Origin: Chloroflexota bacterium
Lineage (GTDB): Bacteria > Chloroflexota > Dehalococcoidia > Lucifugimonadales > Lucifugimonadaceae
Length of the DNA: 8,613 nucleotides
Direction: 5' to 3'
Assembly (NCBI GenBank): GCA_009837685.1
Contig: VXTA01000237.1
Location: forward strand, 485 to 9,097
How positions within the stretch are numbered: position 1 is the stretch's first letter; each line of letters starts with the position of its first letter. Shown here piece after piece: positions 1 to 6,162 of this stretch. Under the pieces are notes generated by a model that saw nothing but the letters and a program-made list of their open reading frames with translations, was not told the origin of the DNA and did not search any database. Both the position numbers and the translations under genes were made by a program.

Positions 1-1
1 C

Positions 2-694
2 ATGACACACCCCCACGACATTGACGCCTTCGGCCCCATCGCCGTTAACCACGGCTTCGACGGCATCTGGCTCGAAGGCGAACACGGATGGGTCGACGCC
101 TCCGAACTCGGAAACCTCACCCGCGCCTGCGACCTCTGGGGCCTCACATCCGTCTGCCGCGTAAACGACAACCACCAAGGACTCATCTACAGAACCCTCG
201 ACCGCGGCGCACAAGGCATCGTCGTCCCCCACGTCAACAATGCCGCCGAAGCCCAAAACGTCGTCGACGGCGGCAAGTTCCCCCCAATCGGCAAGCGTGG
301 CAGCTACACCAGCCGACAAGGACTCGGCGTTCCCAACTTCATGGAAATCGCCGACGACAACTCCCTCCTGATCATCCTCCTCGAGGACATCATCGCCTAC
401 GAAAACCTCGACGAAATCCTCGCCGTCGACCACATCGACGTATTCTTCGTCGCCCCCGGAGACTTCGCCGCCTCCATGGGCCACAAAGGCAACATTGACC
501 ACCCCGACGTCGTCGAAACCATGAACGACGCCTACCGCCGCATCGTCGCATCCGGCAGAACCGCCGGCGCAATCTGCGGCTCAGCCAACGTCACCCGCTT
601 CCTAGACCTCGGCGTCAAACTCCTATTCACAAACACCCCCGAATGGATCAACTCCGGCGCCGCAGGATTCATGGACATCGTCCACAACCACTAA
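2..694 (+). CDS. HpcH/HpaI aldolase family protein, 3' part (start probably upstream of window)
   Basis: This is a metal-dependent class II aldolase of the HpcH/HpaI (2-keto-3-deoxy acid aldolase / citrate-lyase-like) family, which splits or forms C-C bonds with pyruvate-type 2-oxo acids. Numbering from the ATG at base 2, the family landmarks occur in order: the EHG motif with Glu27-His28, Arg53 in CRVND, the GAQGIVVPHV strand at 69-78, PPIGKRG at 94-100, metal-ligand Glu128 in LLED, and metal-ligand Asp154 in APGDFAASMG. Only about 18 residues precede the first conserved FDGIW strand, where family members usually have more, and one base precedes the ATG, so the true start is probably off the left edge. 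The visible 230 residues compare with about 250-260 for the family. Third positions are strikingly C-ending. The natural substrate cannot be read from the sequence. Confidence 0.9.
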   Translation: MTHPHDIDAFGPIAVNHGFDGIWLEGEHGWVDASELGNLTRACDLWGLTSVCRVNDNHQGLIYRTLDRGAQGIVVPHVNNAAEAQNVVDGGKFPPIGKRGSYTSRQGLGVPNFMEIADDNSLLIILLEDIIAYENLDEILAVDHIDVFFVAPGDFAASMGHKGNIDHPDVVETMNDAYRRIVASGRTAGAICGSANVTRFLDLGVKLLFTNTPEWINSGAAGFMDIVHNH

Positions 695-700
695 CCTAAT

Positions 701-728
701 CGCCCCCTTCGCGAAGCGTAAGGGGGCG
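701..728. repeat. perfect 9-bp hairpin just downstream of the aldolase gene
   Basis: CGCCCCCTT at 701-709 pairs perfectly with AAGGGGGCG at 720-728 across a 10-base loop that itself contains TTCGCGAA. It starts 6 bases after the aldolase stop, so it could terminate or protect that transcript. No T-run follows on either strand, so it is not a textbook intrinsic terminator. It runs directly into a dispersed-repeat module and may simply be part of that element. Confidence 0.55.
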
Positions 729-733
729 CGAGC

Positions 734-759
734 AAGCGAAGCGATGCGAGCGGGGGATG
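734..759 (+). repeat. dispersed repeat module, copy 1
   Basis: This 26-base segment shares two blocks with 1575-1600: AGCGAAGCGAT and GCGGGGGATG, separated in both places by exactly four different bases. Both copies lie directly downstream of a gene and beside a palindrome. This is typical of intergenic mosaic repeats that spread within a genome rather than of coding sequence. Confidence 0.6.
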
Positions 760-807
760 TTCGGGGCAGACAGGCGACAGTCCACACCCTTAATGTAGCG
801 TTAGATT

Positions 808-1518
808 ATGCGAGCCTCCAGCTATACGCGTTTGCGAATTCGCACCTTGGCGCTTACCGTCGTCATCGTCGTTTCAGGAGTCGTGGCTGCACTTACTGCC
901 ACCGCCTGCCGCGGCGGCGGTGCAAATCCCGGCGAAGATGACTTGGTCATCCCTTTTGTCGATCCCACGCAGTCGTCCCGTACCTGTTTGAACGAAGTCT
1001 ACCCGTCCGAAGGACCGAACTTCGATGAAGTATCCGACGCCGACTATCGACCGGGCGCAAACGGAGTTGATTACACCATCCTCGAAGAGGGTGACGGCCC
1101 TAGCCCGGGCCCGGACTGGCAGTACGAGGTGAACTACACCGGTTGGCTGGAAGACGGTTGCGTCTTCGGCACCACCTACAACACCGAGCGCGCCGCCCGC
1201 TTCTTCCTGCCATTCGTCATCCCCGGCTGGCGACAGTCGCTGGAAGACATGAACATCGGCGAACGTCGGCGCATCCGAATTCCACCCGATCTTGGCTACG
1301 GGCAAGCCGGATCGCCACCACGCATACCCGCAAATGCAACTCTGATCTTCGACATCAAACTCGTCGATGGAATAACCGGAGAAGACGCAAGGGCGACCGC
1401 CACAGCCGTCAATGAAGCGGCCTTAGCCACCATAACCGCCGTTTCCGAAGAAGTCGAAGCCACCTTCACCGCCATCGCCGAAGAAGCAACCTCCGAAGCC
1501 GAAGCATCCGAACCGTAG
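808..1518 (+). CDS. Exported FKBP-type peptidyl-prolyl cis-trans isomerase, putative lipoprotein
   Basis: FKBP-fold prolyl isomerase, expected to act on the outer face of the membrane in protein folding. Residues 1-12 are basic and 13-33 hydrophobic. Cys34 follows the hydrophobic stretch (context LTATAC, a weak lipobox because -3 is Ala), so it is either a lipoprotein or held by an uncleaved anchor. A low-complexity linker (35-84) leads to the FKBP domain at about 85-187: VNYTGWLEDG (108-117), VIPGW (137-141), MNIGERRRIRIPP (148-160), LGYG (162-165), IP (173-174) and LIFDIKLVD (179-187). Tyr110, Phe120, Trp141, Tyr164 and Phe181 match FKBP12 pocket positions. The Asp of the usual VFD motif is Gly121. 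The C-terminus (196-228) is three 11-residue repeats. An in-frame TAG at 802-804 makes ATG 808 the first possible ATG; no clear Shine-Dalgarno precedes it. Confidence 0.9.
   Translation: MRASSYTRLRIRTLALTVVIVVSGVVAALTATACRGGGANPGEDDLVIPFVDPTQSSRTCLNEVYPSEGPNFDEVSDADYRPGANGVDYTILEEGDGPSPGPDWQYEVNYTGWLEDGCVFGTTYNTERAARFFLPFVIPGWRQSLEDMNIGERRRIRIPPDLGYGQAGSPPRIPANATLIFDIKLVDGITGEDARATATAVNEAALATITAVSEEVEATFTAIAEEATSEAEASEP
1393..1491 (+). repeat. three tandem 33-bp units coding 11-residue repeats in the FKBP tail
   Basis: Residues 196-206 (ATATAVNEAAL), 207-217 (ATITAVSEEVE) and 218-228 (ATFTAIAEEAT) align without gaps on the pattern A-T-x-T-A-(V/I)-x-E-x-x-x. An 11-residue period fits a right-handed hendecad coiled coil or a long amphipathic helix. 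The DNA units have diverged much more than the protein pattern, so this is an old duplication kept for protein structure. Confidence 0.75.
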
Positions 1519-1545
1519 GCGCAACCCTCGTGGTCGCCCAACACC

Positions 1546-1600
1546 ACCGTCATACCGGCGCAGGCCAGTATCCAGAGCGAAGCGATTTTCGCGGGGGATG
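1546..1600. repeat. REP-like palindrome plus dispersed repeat module, copy 2
   Basis: An imperfect palindrome pairs ATACCGGC (1552-1559) with GCCAGTAT (1564-1571), one mismatch, loop GCAG. It sits in the GTCATACCGGCGCAGGCC-GTATCCAG context common to short intergenic palindromes in many bacteria; read on the minus strand it gives the LDTGLRRYD peptide often seen in spurious gene calls. It continues into the 26-base module (1575-1600) shared with 734-759, where GCGAA (1577-1581) can pair with TTCGC (1588-1592). It lies 27 bases after the FKBP stop. Confidence 0.65.
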
Positions 1601-1851
1601 CGTGTGGGGGTAGGAGTAGGTTGTGCTGGCGACAGCGCGCACTTCCTTAGCTCTTCCTCTCGCCCCTGCCGTCGGAACCCGCTCGATAGACATACTCCGT
1701 CTGCGCTCCCCAAGGTGCCGCTATCACGTAACGGTTGTCTCAGTTGGGGCGTTGTTCGCCTTCAGGCAATTTCGTCTTCTCACTCGCCTAGAACGACAGC
1801 GTGCATGTCCCAGAAGAATTCGTAGAAAAATCTGAGCTGTTCGAGGAACCC

Positions 1852-1980
1852 CTACACCCTGAACAGCACTGAGAAAACGCCGAAAGCCGCGAAGCCCACC
1901 AGAAACGCCCTGCCGCCCTCGTAGAGGTGCTCTTCCTTGTCGGGCTCCGTACCTGGGTTTGACGCGGAGTCGGGATTCAT
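1852..1980 (-). CDS. possible small membrane protein (42 residues)
   Basis: I do not recognise a family. The ATG at 1980-1978 opens a 42-codon frame to TAG at 1854-1852. Residues 1-24 are polar and acidic (starting MNPDSASNPGTEPDKEEH), followed by Arg24 and one hydrophobic segment at about 25-40 (AFLVGFAAFGVFSVLF) suited to a single membrane helix with the N-terminus on one side. The polar-then-helix layout and ordinary codons look coding, while the two overlapping longer frames are Arg-rich. No convincing ribosome-binding site is present. The same frame stays open for 23 more codons after the TAG. It could be a real microprotein, a gene with a nonsense mutation, or chance. Confidence 0.35.
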   Translation of the reverse strand: MNPDSASNPGTEPDKEEHLYEGGRAFLVGFAAFGVFSVLFRV

Positions 1981-2229
1981 CGCTCGGTTGCCAGCTGTTC
2001 GTCTCGCGGATCAGCACAAATCTTGCTTTGCAAGCGTGGGGCAAATCGGCCGAATTCGGTGGCTATACGGATCCTCTTAGGAGTCGCGGGCGCAGATGTC
2101 GCTGTCGGCGAAATGGCCTAGGAGGTTGAGGGTGGATGTTGCTGCCAGGGGTGATGTCGTCACCATCCCCAACGCAAGCGAAAGCGATTCGCAAAGCCAG
2201 GCCGCACGAACGCGAGTACTGTTCGTTTC

Positions 2230-2239
2230 AACATATGTT
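2230..2239. promoter_or_regulatory. perfect 10-bp palindrome AACATATGTT
   Basis: A perfect AT-rich palindrome lies 7 bases upstream of the candidate -35 element of the ABC operon. Its place and composition suit a binding site for a dimeric regulator, but it is short and occurs once, so function is inferred from position only. Confidence 0.3.
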
Positions 2240-2245
2240 CGCCGT

Positions 2246-2274
2246 TTTACATGAGACATAGTATCATTTATCCT
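2246..2274 (+). promoter_or_regulatory. candidate sigma70 promoter of the ABC half-transporter operon, with operator-like palindrome
   Basis: TTTACA (2246-2251, 5/6 to TTGACA) and TATCCT (2269-2274, 4/6 to TATAAT) are separated by 17 bp, in the only clearly AT-rich island of the region. Between them ATGAGAC (2251-2257) and GTATCAT (2261-2267) form an inverted repeat with one mismatch and a 3-base centre, where a bound repressor would block the promoter. Transcription would start near 2281 and leave a leader of about 240 bases before the first ABC gene. It does not match a Fur or DtxR box well. Confidence 0.4.
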
Positions 2275-2368
2275 GCATATTCGTGCCGAGCCTCCGGCGA
2301 GCTTCCAGAAGGGGCGGCAACTCAGCGCGACAGGCAACAATGAGGCCCAAAGGATGGCACTAATTTGG

Positions 2369-2402
2369 TTCCGTCGTACCGGCGAGCAGGGAAACGACGG
2401 GA
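2369..2402. repeat. REP-like hairpin in the leader of the ABC operon
   Basis: CCGTCGT (2371-2377) pairs perfectly with ACGACGG (2394-2400), extendable by a wobble and an A-T pair, around a 16-base loop. The first 14 bases (CCGTCGTACCGGCG) match 1548-1561 (CCGTCATACCGGCG) except for one position, so this is probably a divergent member of the same repeat family. If the promoter at 2246-2274 is real, the hairpin is transcribed in the 5' leader. Confidence 0.5.
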
Positions 2403-2523
2403 ATGATGACATCGAGGCTCACCATCATGCGGTGATCCGAAACGGTGCGATTTCGCAGTCTGCCTTGTGTATCACGGGCCCTAGGCTGTGCATTCCCGGG
2501 GAGCGGAGGCGCAGCAACGACAC

Positions 2524-4260
2524 ATGATGTTCCACCGGAGAATCGTGGGGCTCACTGTCGGTGTGCGTCGACTCCTAACCCTCGCCATTGTGCTTGGTCT
2601 TGCCATCTCCGCGACCTGGGTCGCCCAAGGCGTCCTCATCGCGCTGGTCGTGCGGCGAATCCTCGATGGCGATGGCTGGACCTCGATCGCTGGTTTCGTC
2701 GTCGCTGTCGGCGGATTGACTTTGCTTCGCGCGGCGTTGATCTTTGTCCGCGAAGTCTTGGCGAAACGGGTCGCTGCTGCTGTCAAGACCAAGCTGCGCC
2801 ACCGGCTGTTCGCTCATCTGCTCCTGCTTGGACCCGGATACATGGAGCGCACTGAAACCGGCAAGGTGCAATCGACGCTGGTCGATGGAGTCGAGGCGCT
2901 CGAATCATATATTGGCTACTACCTGCCCCAGGCTGTGGTATCAATCCTCGTTCCAATCTGCATCGTCGGATTCATCATGCTTCTCGATCCGATCATCGGC
3001 GCTGTCGTGCTGGCATTCGCGCTGGCCGTGCCGCTTGTTCCCAGAATCTGGGACCGGGCGTTGGGAGAATACGGTCGAGGACACTGGGCCGCTTATTCGT
3101 CGCTTCATGCCCAGTTTCTCGACTCTATGCAGGGCATGGTCACTCTAAAAGCACTCAATGCAAGTGAACGCCGAGGGCAGGAACTGCGCAGCGCGAGCCA
3201 TGCACTCTACCGAGCCACCATGTTGCAACTTTCGGTTTCGTCGATCCGCGAGGGATTGGTTGGTTTCGCGATGAGCGCGGGTGTGGCGCTCGCCATCGGT
3301 ATTGGTAGCTTTCTGGTGGTTGCCGGCGACCTCGGCATTGCCGCGCTGATCCTGATCCTCTTCCTTTCGGCCGAGTGCTTCCGGCCTTTTGTCGATTTGA
3401 ATGTCTACTGGCATGCCGGCTACATGGGTATTTCGGCGTCGACGGGTATCTTCGATCTGCTCGACACCAAACCGGAGGTTCAGGACGCGGCCACCGCTCG
3501 GACTGAGGTTGCCGAGCCGCTTGACGGAGAGATCACTTTCCACAACGTCGCTTTTGGTTACTCAAGCGACGTGCGGCGCGCGCTTGAGGATGTTTCGCTG
3601 AAGATTCAAGAGGGCGAGATTGTCGCAATCGTTGGTCGCTCTGGTGCCGGCAAAACCACCGTCGCTTCGCTCATTCTACGGTTCTTTGATCCGCAGGAAG
3701 GCCGGTTGACATTCGGCGAAACTGACTTTCGTGACATCCCGCTGGACAACCTGCGGCAACACATCGCATACGTTTCGCAAGATACGTACCTGTTCTACGG
3801 GACCATTGAGGAAAATCTCCGGATCGGTAGTCCCAACGCTACACCAGAAGAGATCCGAAATGCCGCCGAGAAGGCGAACATCCACGCCTTCATCGAGTCG
3901 CTTCCGAATGGATACGAAACCATTGTCGGTGAAAGGGGCGCGAAGCTCTCGGGTGGGGAACGCCAGCGCATCGCCATCGCCCGCGCTGTGCTGAAAGATG
4001 CGCCCGTGCTCATTTTCGATGAGGCTACGTCAAATCTCGATGGCGCCAACGAGGCAGCAATCCGGCAAGCGCTCAGTCACCTCACAAGAGGACGGACGAC
4101 CATCGTTATCGCCCATCGCCTTTCATCAGTAACAGACGCGGACCGCATTGTGGTACTTGACAACGGTCGGATCGTCGAATCAGGCCGACATGGGGATCTC
4201 ATGTCTCGCGATGGCCACTACGCGCAGTTGGTTCGCGCGCAGCGGGAAGGTGTGGCATGA
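2524..4260 (+). CDS. ABC half-transporter (permease-ATPase fusion), first partner; CydD/IrtA-like
   Basis: Exporter-fold half-transporter, expected to pair with the next gene product in the inner membrane. From ATG 2524 (578 residues) the membrane domain spans about 1-320, with the YIGYYLPQ element (129-136) and FLDSMQGMVTLK (198-209), both reminiscent of CydD. The ATPase domain is complete: Walker A GRSGAGKTT (371-379, Lys377), Q-loop Gln419, signature LSGGE (475-479), Walker B VLIFDE (495-500, catalytic Glu500), switch His531. Both ATP sites should therefore be competent. The frame is open to a GTG at 2488, but that lacks a ribosome-binding site; GGAGG at 2505-2509 lies 14 bases before ATG 2524, slightly far, and ATG 2527 is possible. 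It overlaps the next gene by ATGA. Substrate may be a metal chelate, haem or a thiol. Confidence 0.9.
   Translation: MMFHRRIVGLTVGVRRLLTLAIVLGLAISATWVAQGVLIALVVRRILDGDGWTSIAGFVVAVGGLTLLRAALIFVREVLAKRVAAAVKTKLRHRLFAHLLLLGPGYMERTETGKVQSTLVDGVEALESYIGYYLPQAVVSILVPICIVGFIMLLDPIIGAVVLAFALAVPLVPRIWDRALGEYGRGHWAAYSSLHAQFLDSMQGMVTLKALNASERRGQELRSASHALYRATMLQLSVSSIREGLVGFAMSAGVALAIGIGSFLVVAGDLGIAALILILFLSAECFRPFVDLNVYWHAGYMGISASTGIFDLLDTKPEVQDAATARTEVAEPLDGEITFHNVAFGYSSDVRRALEDVSLKIQEGEIVAIVGRSGAGKTTVASLILRFFDPQEGRLTFGETDFRDIPLDNLRQHIAYVSQDTYLFYGTIEENLRIGSPNATPEEIRNAAEKANIHAFIESLPNGYETIVGERGAKLSGGERQRIAIARAVLKDAPVLIFDEATSNLDGANEAAIRQALSHLTRGRTTIVIAHRLSSVTDADRIVVLDNGRIVESGRHGDLMSRDGHYAQLVRAQREGVA
4244..4250 (+). 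promoter_or_regulatory. ribosome-binding site of the second half-transporter, inside the first gene
   Basis: GGGAAGG ends 6 bases before ATG 4257 and lies in the last codons of the upstream gene. Together with the 4-base ATGA stop/start overlap it fixes this start and predicts translational coupling, giving near-equal amounts of the two subunits. Confidence 0.65.
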
Positions 4261-6068
4261 GCGCGACAGCCGGCCAATCAAAAATGCAGAAGCAGATCAG
4301 ACAGAAAGAGACGCGGTTCTCGTCCGGGTTCTGGCAACTTCTCTGGATGATCCGAGGCTATTTCAGCTTGATGGGCCTCACGATCATTACTGGCGTATTG
4401 GCCAGGGGCGCTACGATTGCGGCAGCGGCACTCGGTGCCTACATGGTCGGTCAGGTCGCCACCGGTGCGACGGCCGCCGAGCTTCGTGTGCCAGTTGTCG
4501 CGCTGGCGCTGGCAGTCATCCTTCGGGCGGCGATGACTTGGGCAGAGATGTGGCTTGCGCACGACTTAGCTTACCGGATCCTTGCCGAACTCCGTGGACA
4601 CCTTTATTCAGCTCTTGAACGGCTCGCCCCCGGGTACATGATTCAACGACGATCTGGCGATGTAGCGTCTACCGCCATGGCCGACATCGAATCTCTTGAA
4701 TGGTTCTATGCCCACACTGTCGGGTCATTCATCGTCGCCGTGATTGTGCCAGTCCTCGCGTTCGTGACTCTCGGATTTTTACACTGGACGTTGCCACTCG
4801 TGTTGCTCCCGTTCGCTTTGCTCGTGGCGAGCGTCCCAATCCTTCTCCGGCGGCGTGCCGCCAGGCAGGGCGACGCGTTGAGGGCCGATCTTGGCAATTT
4901 GAACGCTGAGGTCGTGGATGGAGTGCAGGGCCTGCGCGAGTTGATGGCGTTTGGCGCCCAAAAGAGATTCCTGGCTAATCTTGAGACCCACAGCAACCGG
5001 CTTGTCAGATCTCAGCTGGTCCATGGAATGCGCGCTGGATTCGAGCAGGTTGCCGTCTTGGCATTCATGAGCGGCGGTATGCTGAGCGTCATTTCGGTCG
5101 CGGCGGTTCAAGTTTTCCGTGGGGAACTCGCCCCCGCCTACTATCCAGTTGCGATCACGCTCGCGATATTTGTTTTTGGCCCGATTCAAGCCACCGCAAC
5201 TGTGGCGCAGAATCTCGGTATCGTCTTAGCTTCTGCCGACCGCGCCTTCCGCCTTTTACGCGAGCCAACTCCCGTAACCGATGCTCCGGGTGCCAAGCTC
5301 CCAGATTCCGACGTGGAATCCCGCGTCAGTTTCACAGGCGTGACTTTTGGCTACCCCGAAGGTAGAGACCTCGCACTCCAAGACGTCTCATTCGAGATTG
5401 AGCCCGGCGAAACTGTAGCACTCGTGGGTCATTCAGGGGCGGGGAAGACCACGTGCGCCAACCTGCTTATGCGATTCTGGGACGCAGACGCTGGGACCAT
5501 TGCTGTAGGTGGACACGACGTGCGTCAGATGCCCCAACGCTTTCTCCGAGAAATCATTGCGTGGGTGCCCCAAGACATCTACCTCTTTAATTCGAGCCTG
5601 CGAGAGAATATTCGAATGGCACGCCCCGAGGCGTCCGACGAAGAGGTCGAGAACGCAGCACGGGCCGCCCAGGCGCACGACTTCATCACTGAAATGCCCC
5701 GTGGTTACGAAACTGCCGCCGGTGAGCGCGGCGTCCAAATGTCTGGTGGACAGCGCCAACGCATCGCGATCGCGCGCGCACTGCTGAAGAACTCCCCAGT
5801 TCTTGTCCTTGACGAAGCTGTGTCGAGTCTCGACGCTCGTGACGAACAGGAACTCAACCTGGCGCTCACTACAGTACGTCAGGGGCGGGCGACACTCGTC
5901 ATCGCTCACCGGCTATCGACTATTCGCGGCGCCGACCGGATCGTCGTCCTTGATGGGGGGCGTGTCGCAGAACAAGGCACGCATGACGACCTCTTTGCTC
6001 ACAGCGGCGTCTACCGCTCGCTGATGGCTGCACAGACCGACGCGGCCCGCAGTGTCTACACCGAGTAG
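4257..6068 (+). CDS. ABC half-transporter (permease-ATPase fusion), second partner; CydC/IrtB-like
   Basis: Second subunit of the heterodimer, 603 residues. A basic, polar N-terminus (1-20) precedes membrane helices from about 25 to 325, with LAPGYMIQRRSGDVAST (123-139) and NAEVVDGVQGLRELMAFGA (216-234) matching the CydC-type core. ATPase landmarks: Walker A GHSGAGKTT (391-399, Lys397), Q-loop Gln439, signature MSGGQ (495-499), Walker B VLVLDE (515-520, Glu520), D-loop SSLD and switch His551. No degenerate site is seen, unlike many heterodimeric exporters. It shares its first four bases with the stop of the preceding gene. The gene ends 94 bases before the convergent methyltransferase stop, with no good terminator between. 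Architecture fits CydDC, IrtAB and YbtPQ alike; no cydAB is in the window, and the opposing FecCD/FecE genes favour a metallophore or haem role. Confidence 0.9.
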   Translation: MSATAGQSKMQKQIRQKETRFSSGFWQLLWMIRGYFSLMGLTIITGVLARGATIAAAALGAYMVGQVATGATAAELRVPVVALALAVILRAAMTWAEMWLAHDLAYRILAELRGHLYSALERLAPGYMIQRRSGDVASTAMADIESLEWFYAHTVGSFIVAVIVPVLAFVTLGFLHWTLPLVLLPFALLVASVPILLRRRAARQGDALRADLGNLNAEVVDGVQGLRELMAFGAQKRFLANLETHSNRLVRSQLVHGMRAGFEQVAVLAFMSGGMLSVISVAAVQVFRGELAPAYYPVAITLAIFVFGPIQATATVAQNLGIVLASADRAFRLLREPTPVTDAPGAKLPDSDVESRVSFTGVTFGYPEGRDLALQDVSFEIEPGETVALVGHSGAGKTTCANLLMRFWDADAGTIAVGGHDVRQMPQRFLREIIAWVPQDIYLFNSSLRENIRMARPEASDEEVENAARAAQAHDFITEMPRGYETAAGERGVQMSGGQRQRIAIARALLKNSPVLVLDEAVSSLDARDEQELNLALTTVRQGRATLVIAHRLSTIRGADRIVVLDGGRVAEQGTHDDLFAHSGVYRSLMAAQTDAARSVYTE

Positions 6069-6085
6069 GAACTTCGCCGCCGCCC

Positions 6086-6118
6086 CATCCACATTCCAGG
6101 GAAGCCATCGGCAATCAG
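6086..6118 (-). pseudogene. remnant or near-copy of the FecE-like ATPase C-terminal domain (33 bp)
   Basis: This segment is 30/33 identical to 7253-7285, inside the C-terminal domain of the ATPase gene; after one inserted base the match goes on for four more (AAGG). Read on the minus strand in the corresponding frame it gives LIADGFPGMWM, against LIADGLSGMWM in the ATPase. The two codon changes are amino-acid-changing, and beyond the block no similarity is evident: the frame continues about ten residues and stops at 6058-6056 inside the ABC gene on the other strand. It looks like a leftover of a second ATPase copy or a local duplication, sitting directly downstream of the methyltransferase on the same strand as the intact gene. 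Confidence 0.55.
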
Positions 6119-6162
6119 AAGGTAGTTCGACGGCTGACAATTCAGTTCGGGCTCCCGCCCCT

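Larger units (their letters stand above)
1519..2523. other. about 1-kb gene-poor intergenic region
   Basis: Between the FKBP gene and the ABC operon no long reading frame looks genuine: those present are Arg-rich or lack recognisable motifs. Supported contents are a REP-like palindrome with repeat module (1546-1600), a possible short minus-strand gene (1852-1980) with in-frame sequence beyond its stop (1780-1851), a promoter/operator candidate (2230-2274) and a second REP-like hairpin (2369-2402). In 1601-1779 and 1981-2145 I see nothing else I can name. At 2148-2170 a weak stem (GGTGA/TCACC) occurs, and at 2178-2192 GCGAA/TTCGC flank AGCGA, resembling the repeat module at 1577-1592. Confidence 0.6.

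Noticed and set aside
1423..1713. 96-codon minus-strand frame across the FKBP end
   Set aside because: It is antisense to the FKBP tail and otherwise translates the REP-like palindrome, giving the LDTGLRRYD peptide typical of spurious calls.
1724..2044. 106-codon minus-strand frame
   Set aside because: It is Arg-rich and motif-free, and overlaps the more protein-like 42-codon frame in another register.
2077..2412. 111-codon minus-strand frame before the ABC operon
   Set aside because: It shows no recognisable domain, runs through the promoter island and the REP-like hairpin, and has no ribosome-binding site I can identify.
2281..2523. Possible riboswitch in the ABC leader
   Set aside because: I looked for cobalamin, SAM, TPP, c-di-GMP, molybdenum cofactor, fluoride and SAH signatures and found no matching conserved core; only simple hairpins are present.
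2488..2523. GTG 2488 as the start of the first half-transporter
   Set aside because: No ribosome-binding site precedes it, it adds 12 polar residues atypical for the family, and GGAGG lies downstream of it in a position better suited to ATG 2524.
6140..6162. CGGG/CCCG inverted repeat between the convergent operons
   Set aside because: The stem is four base pairs with a two-base loop and has no T-run, so it is not a credible terminator.
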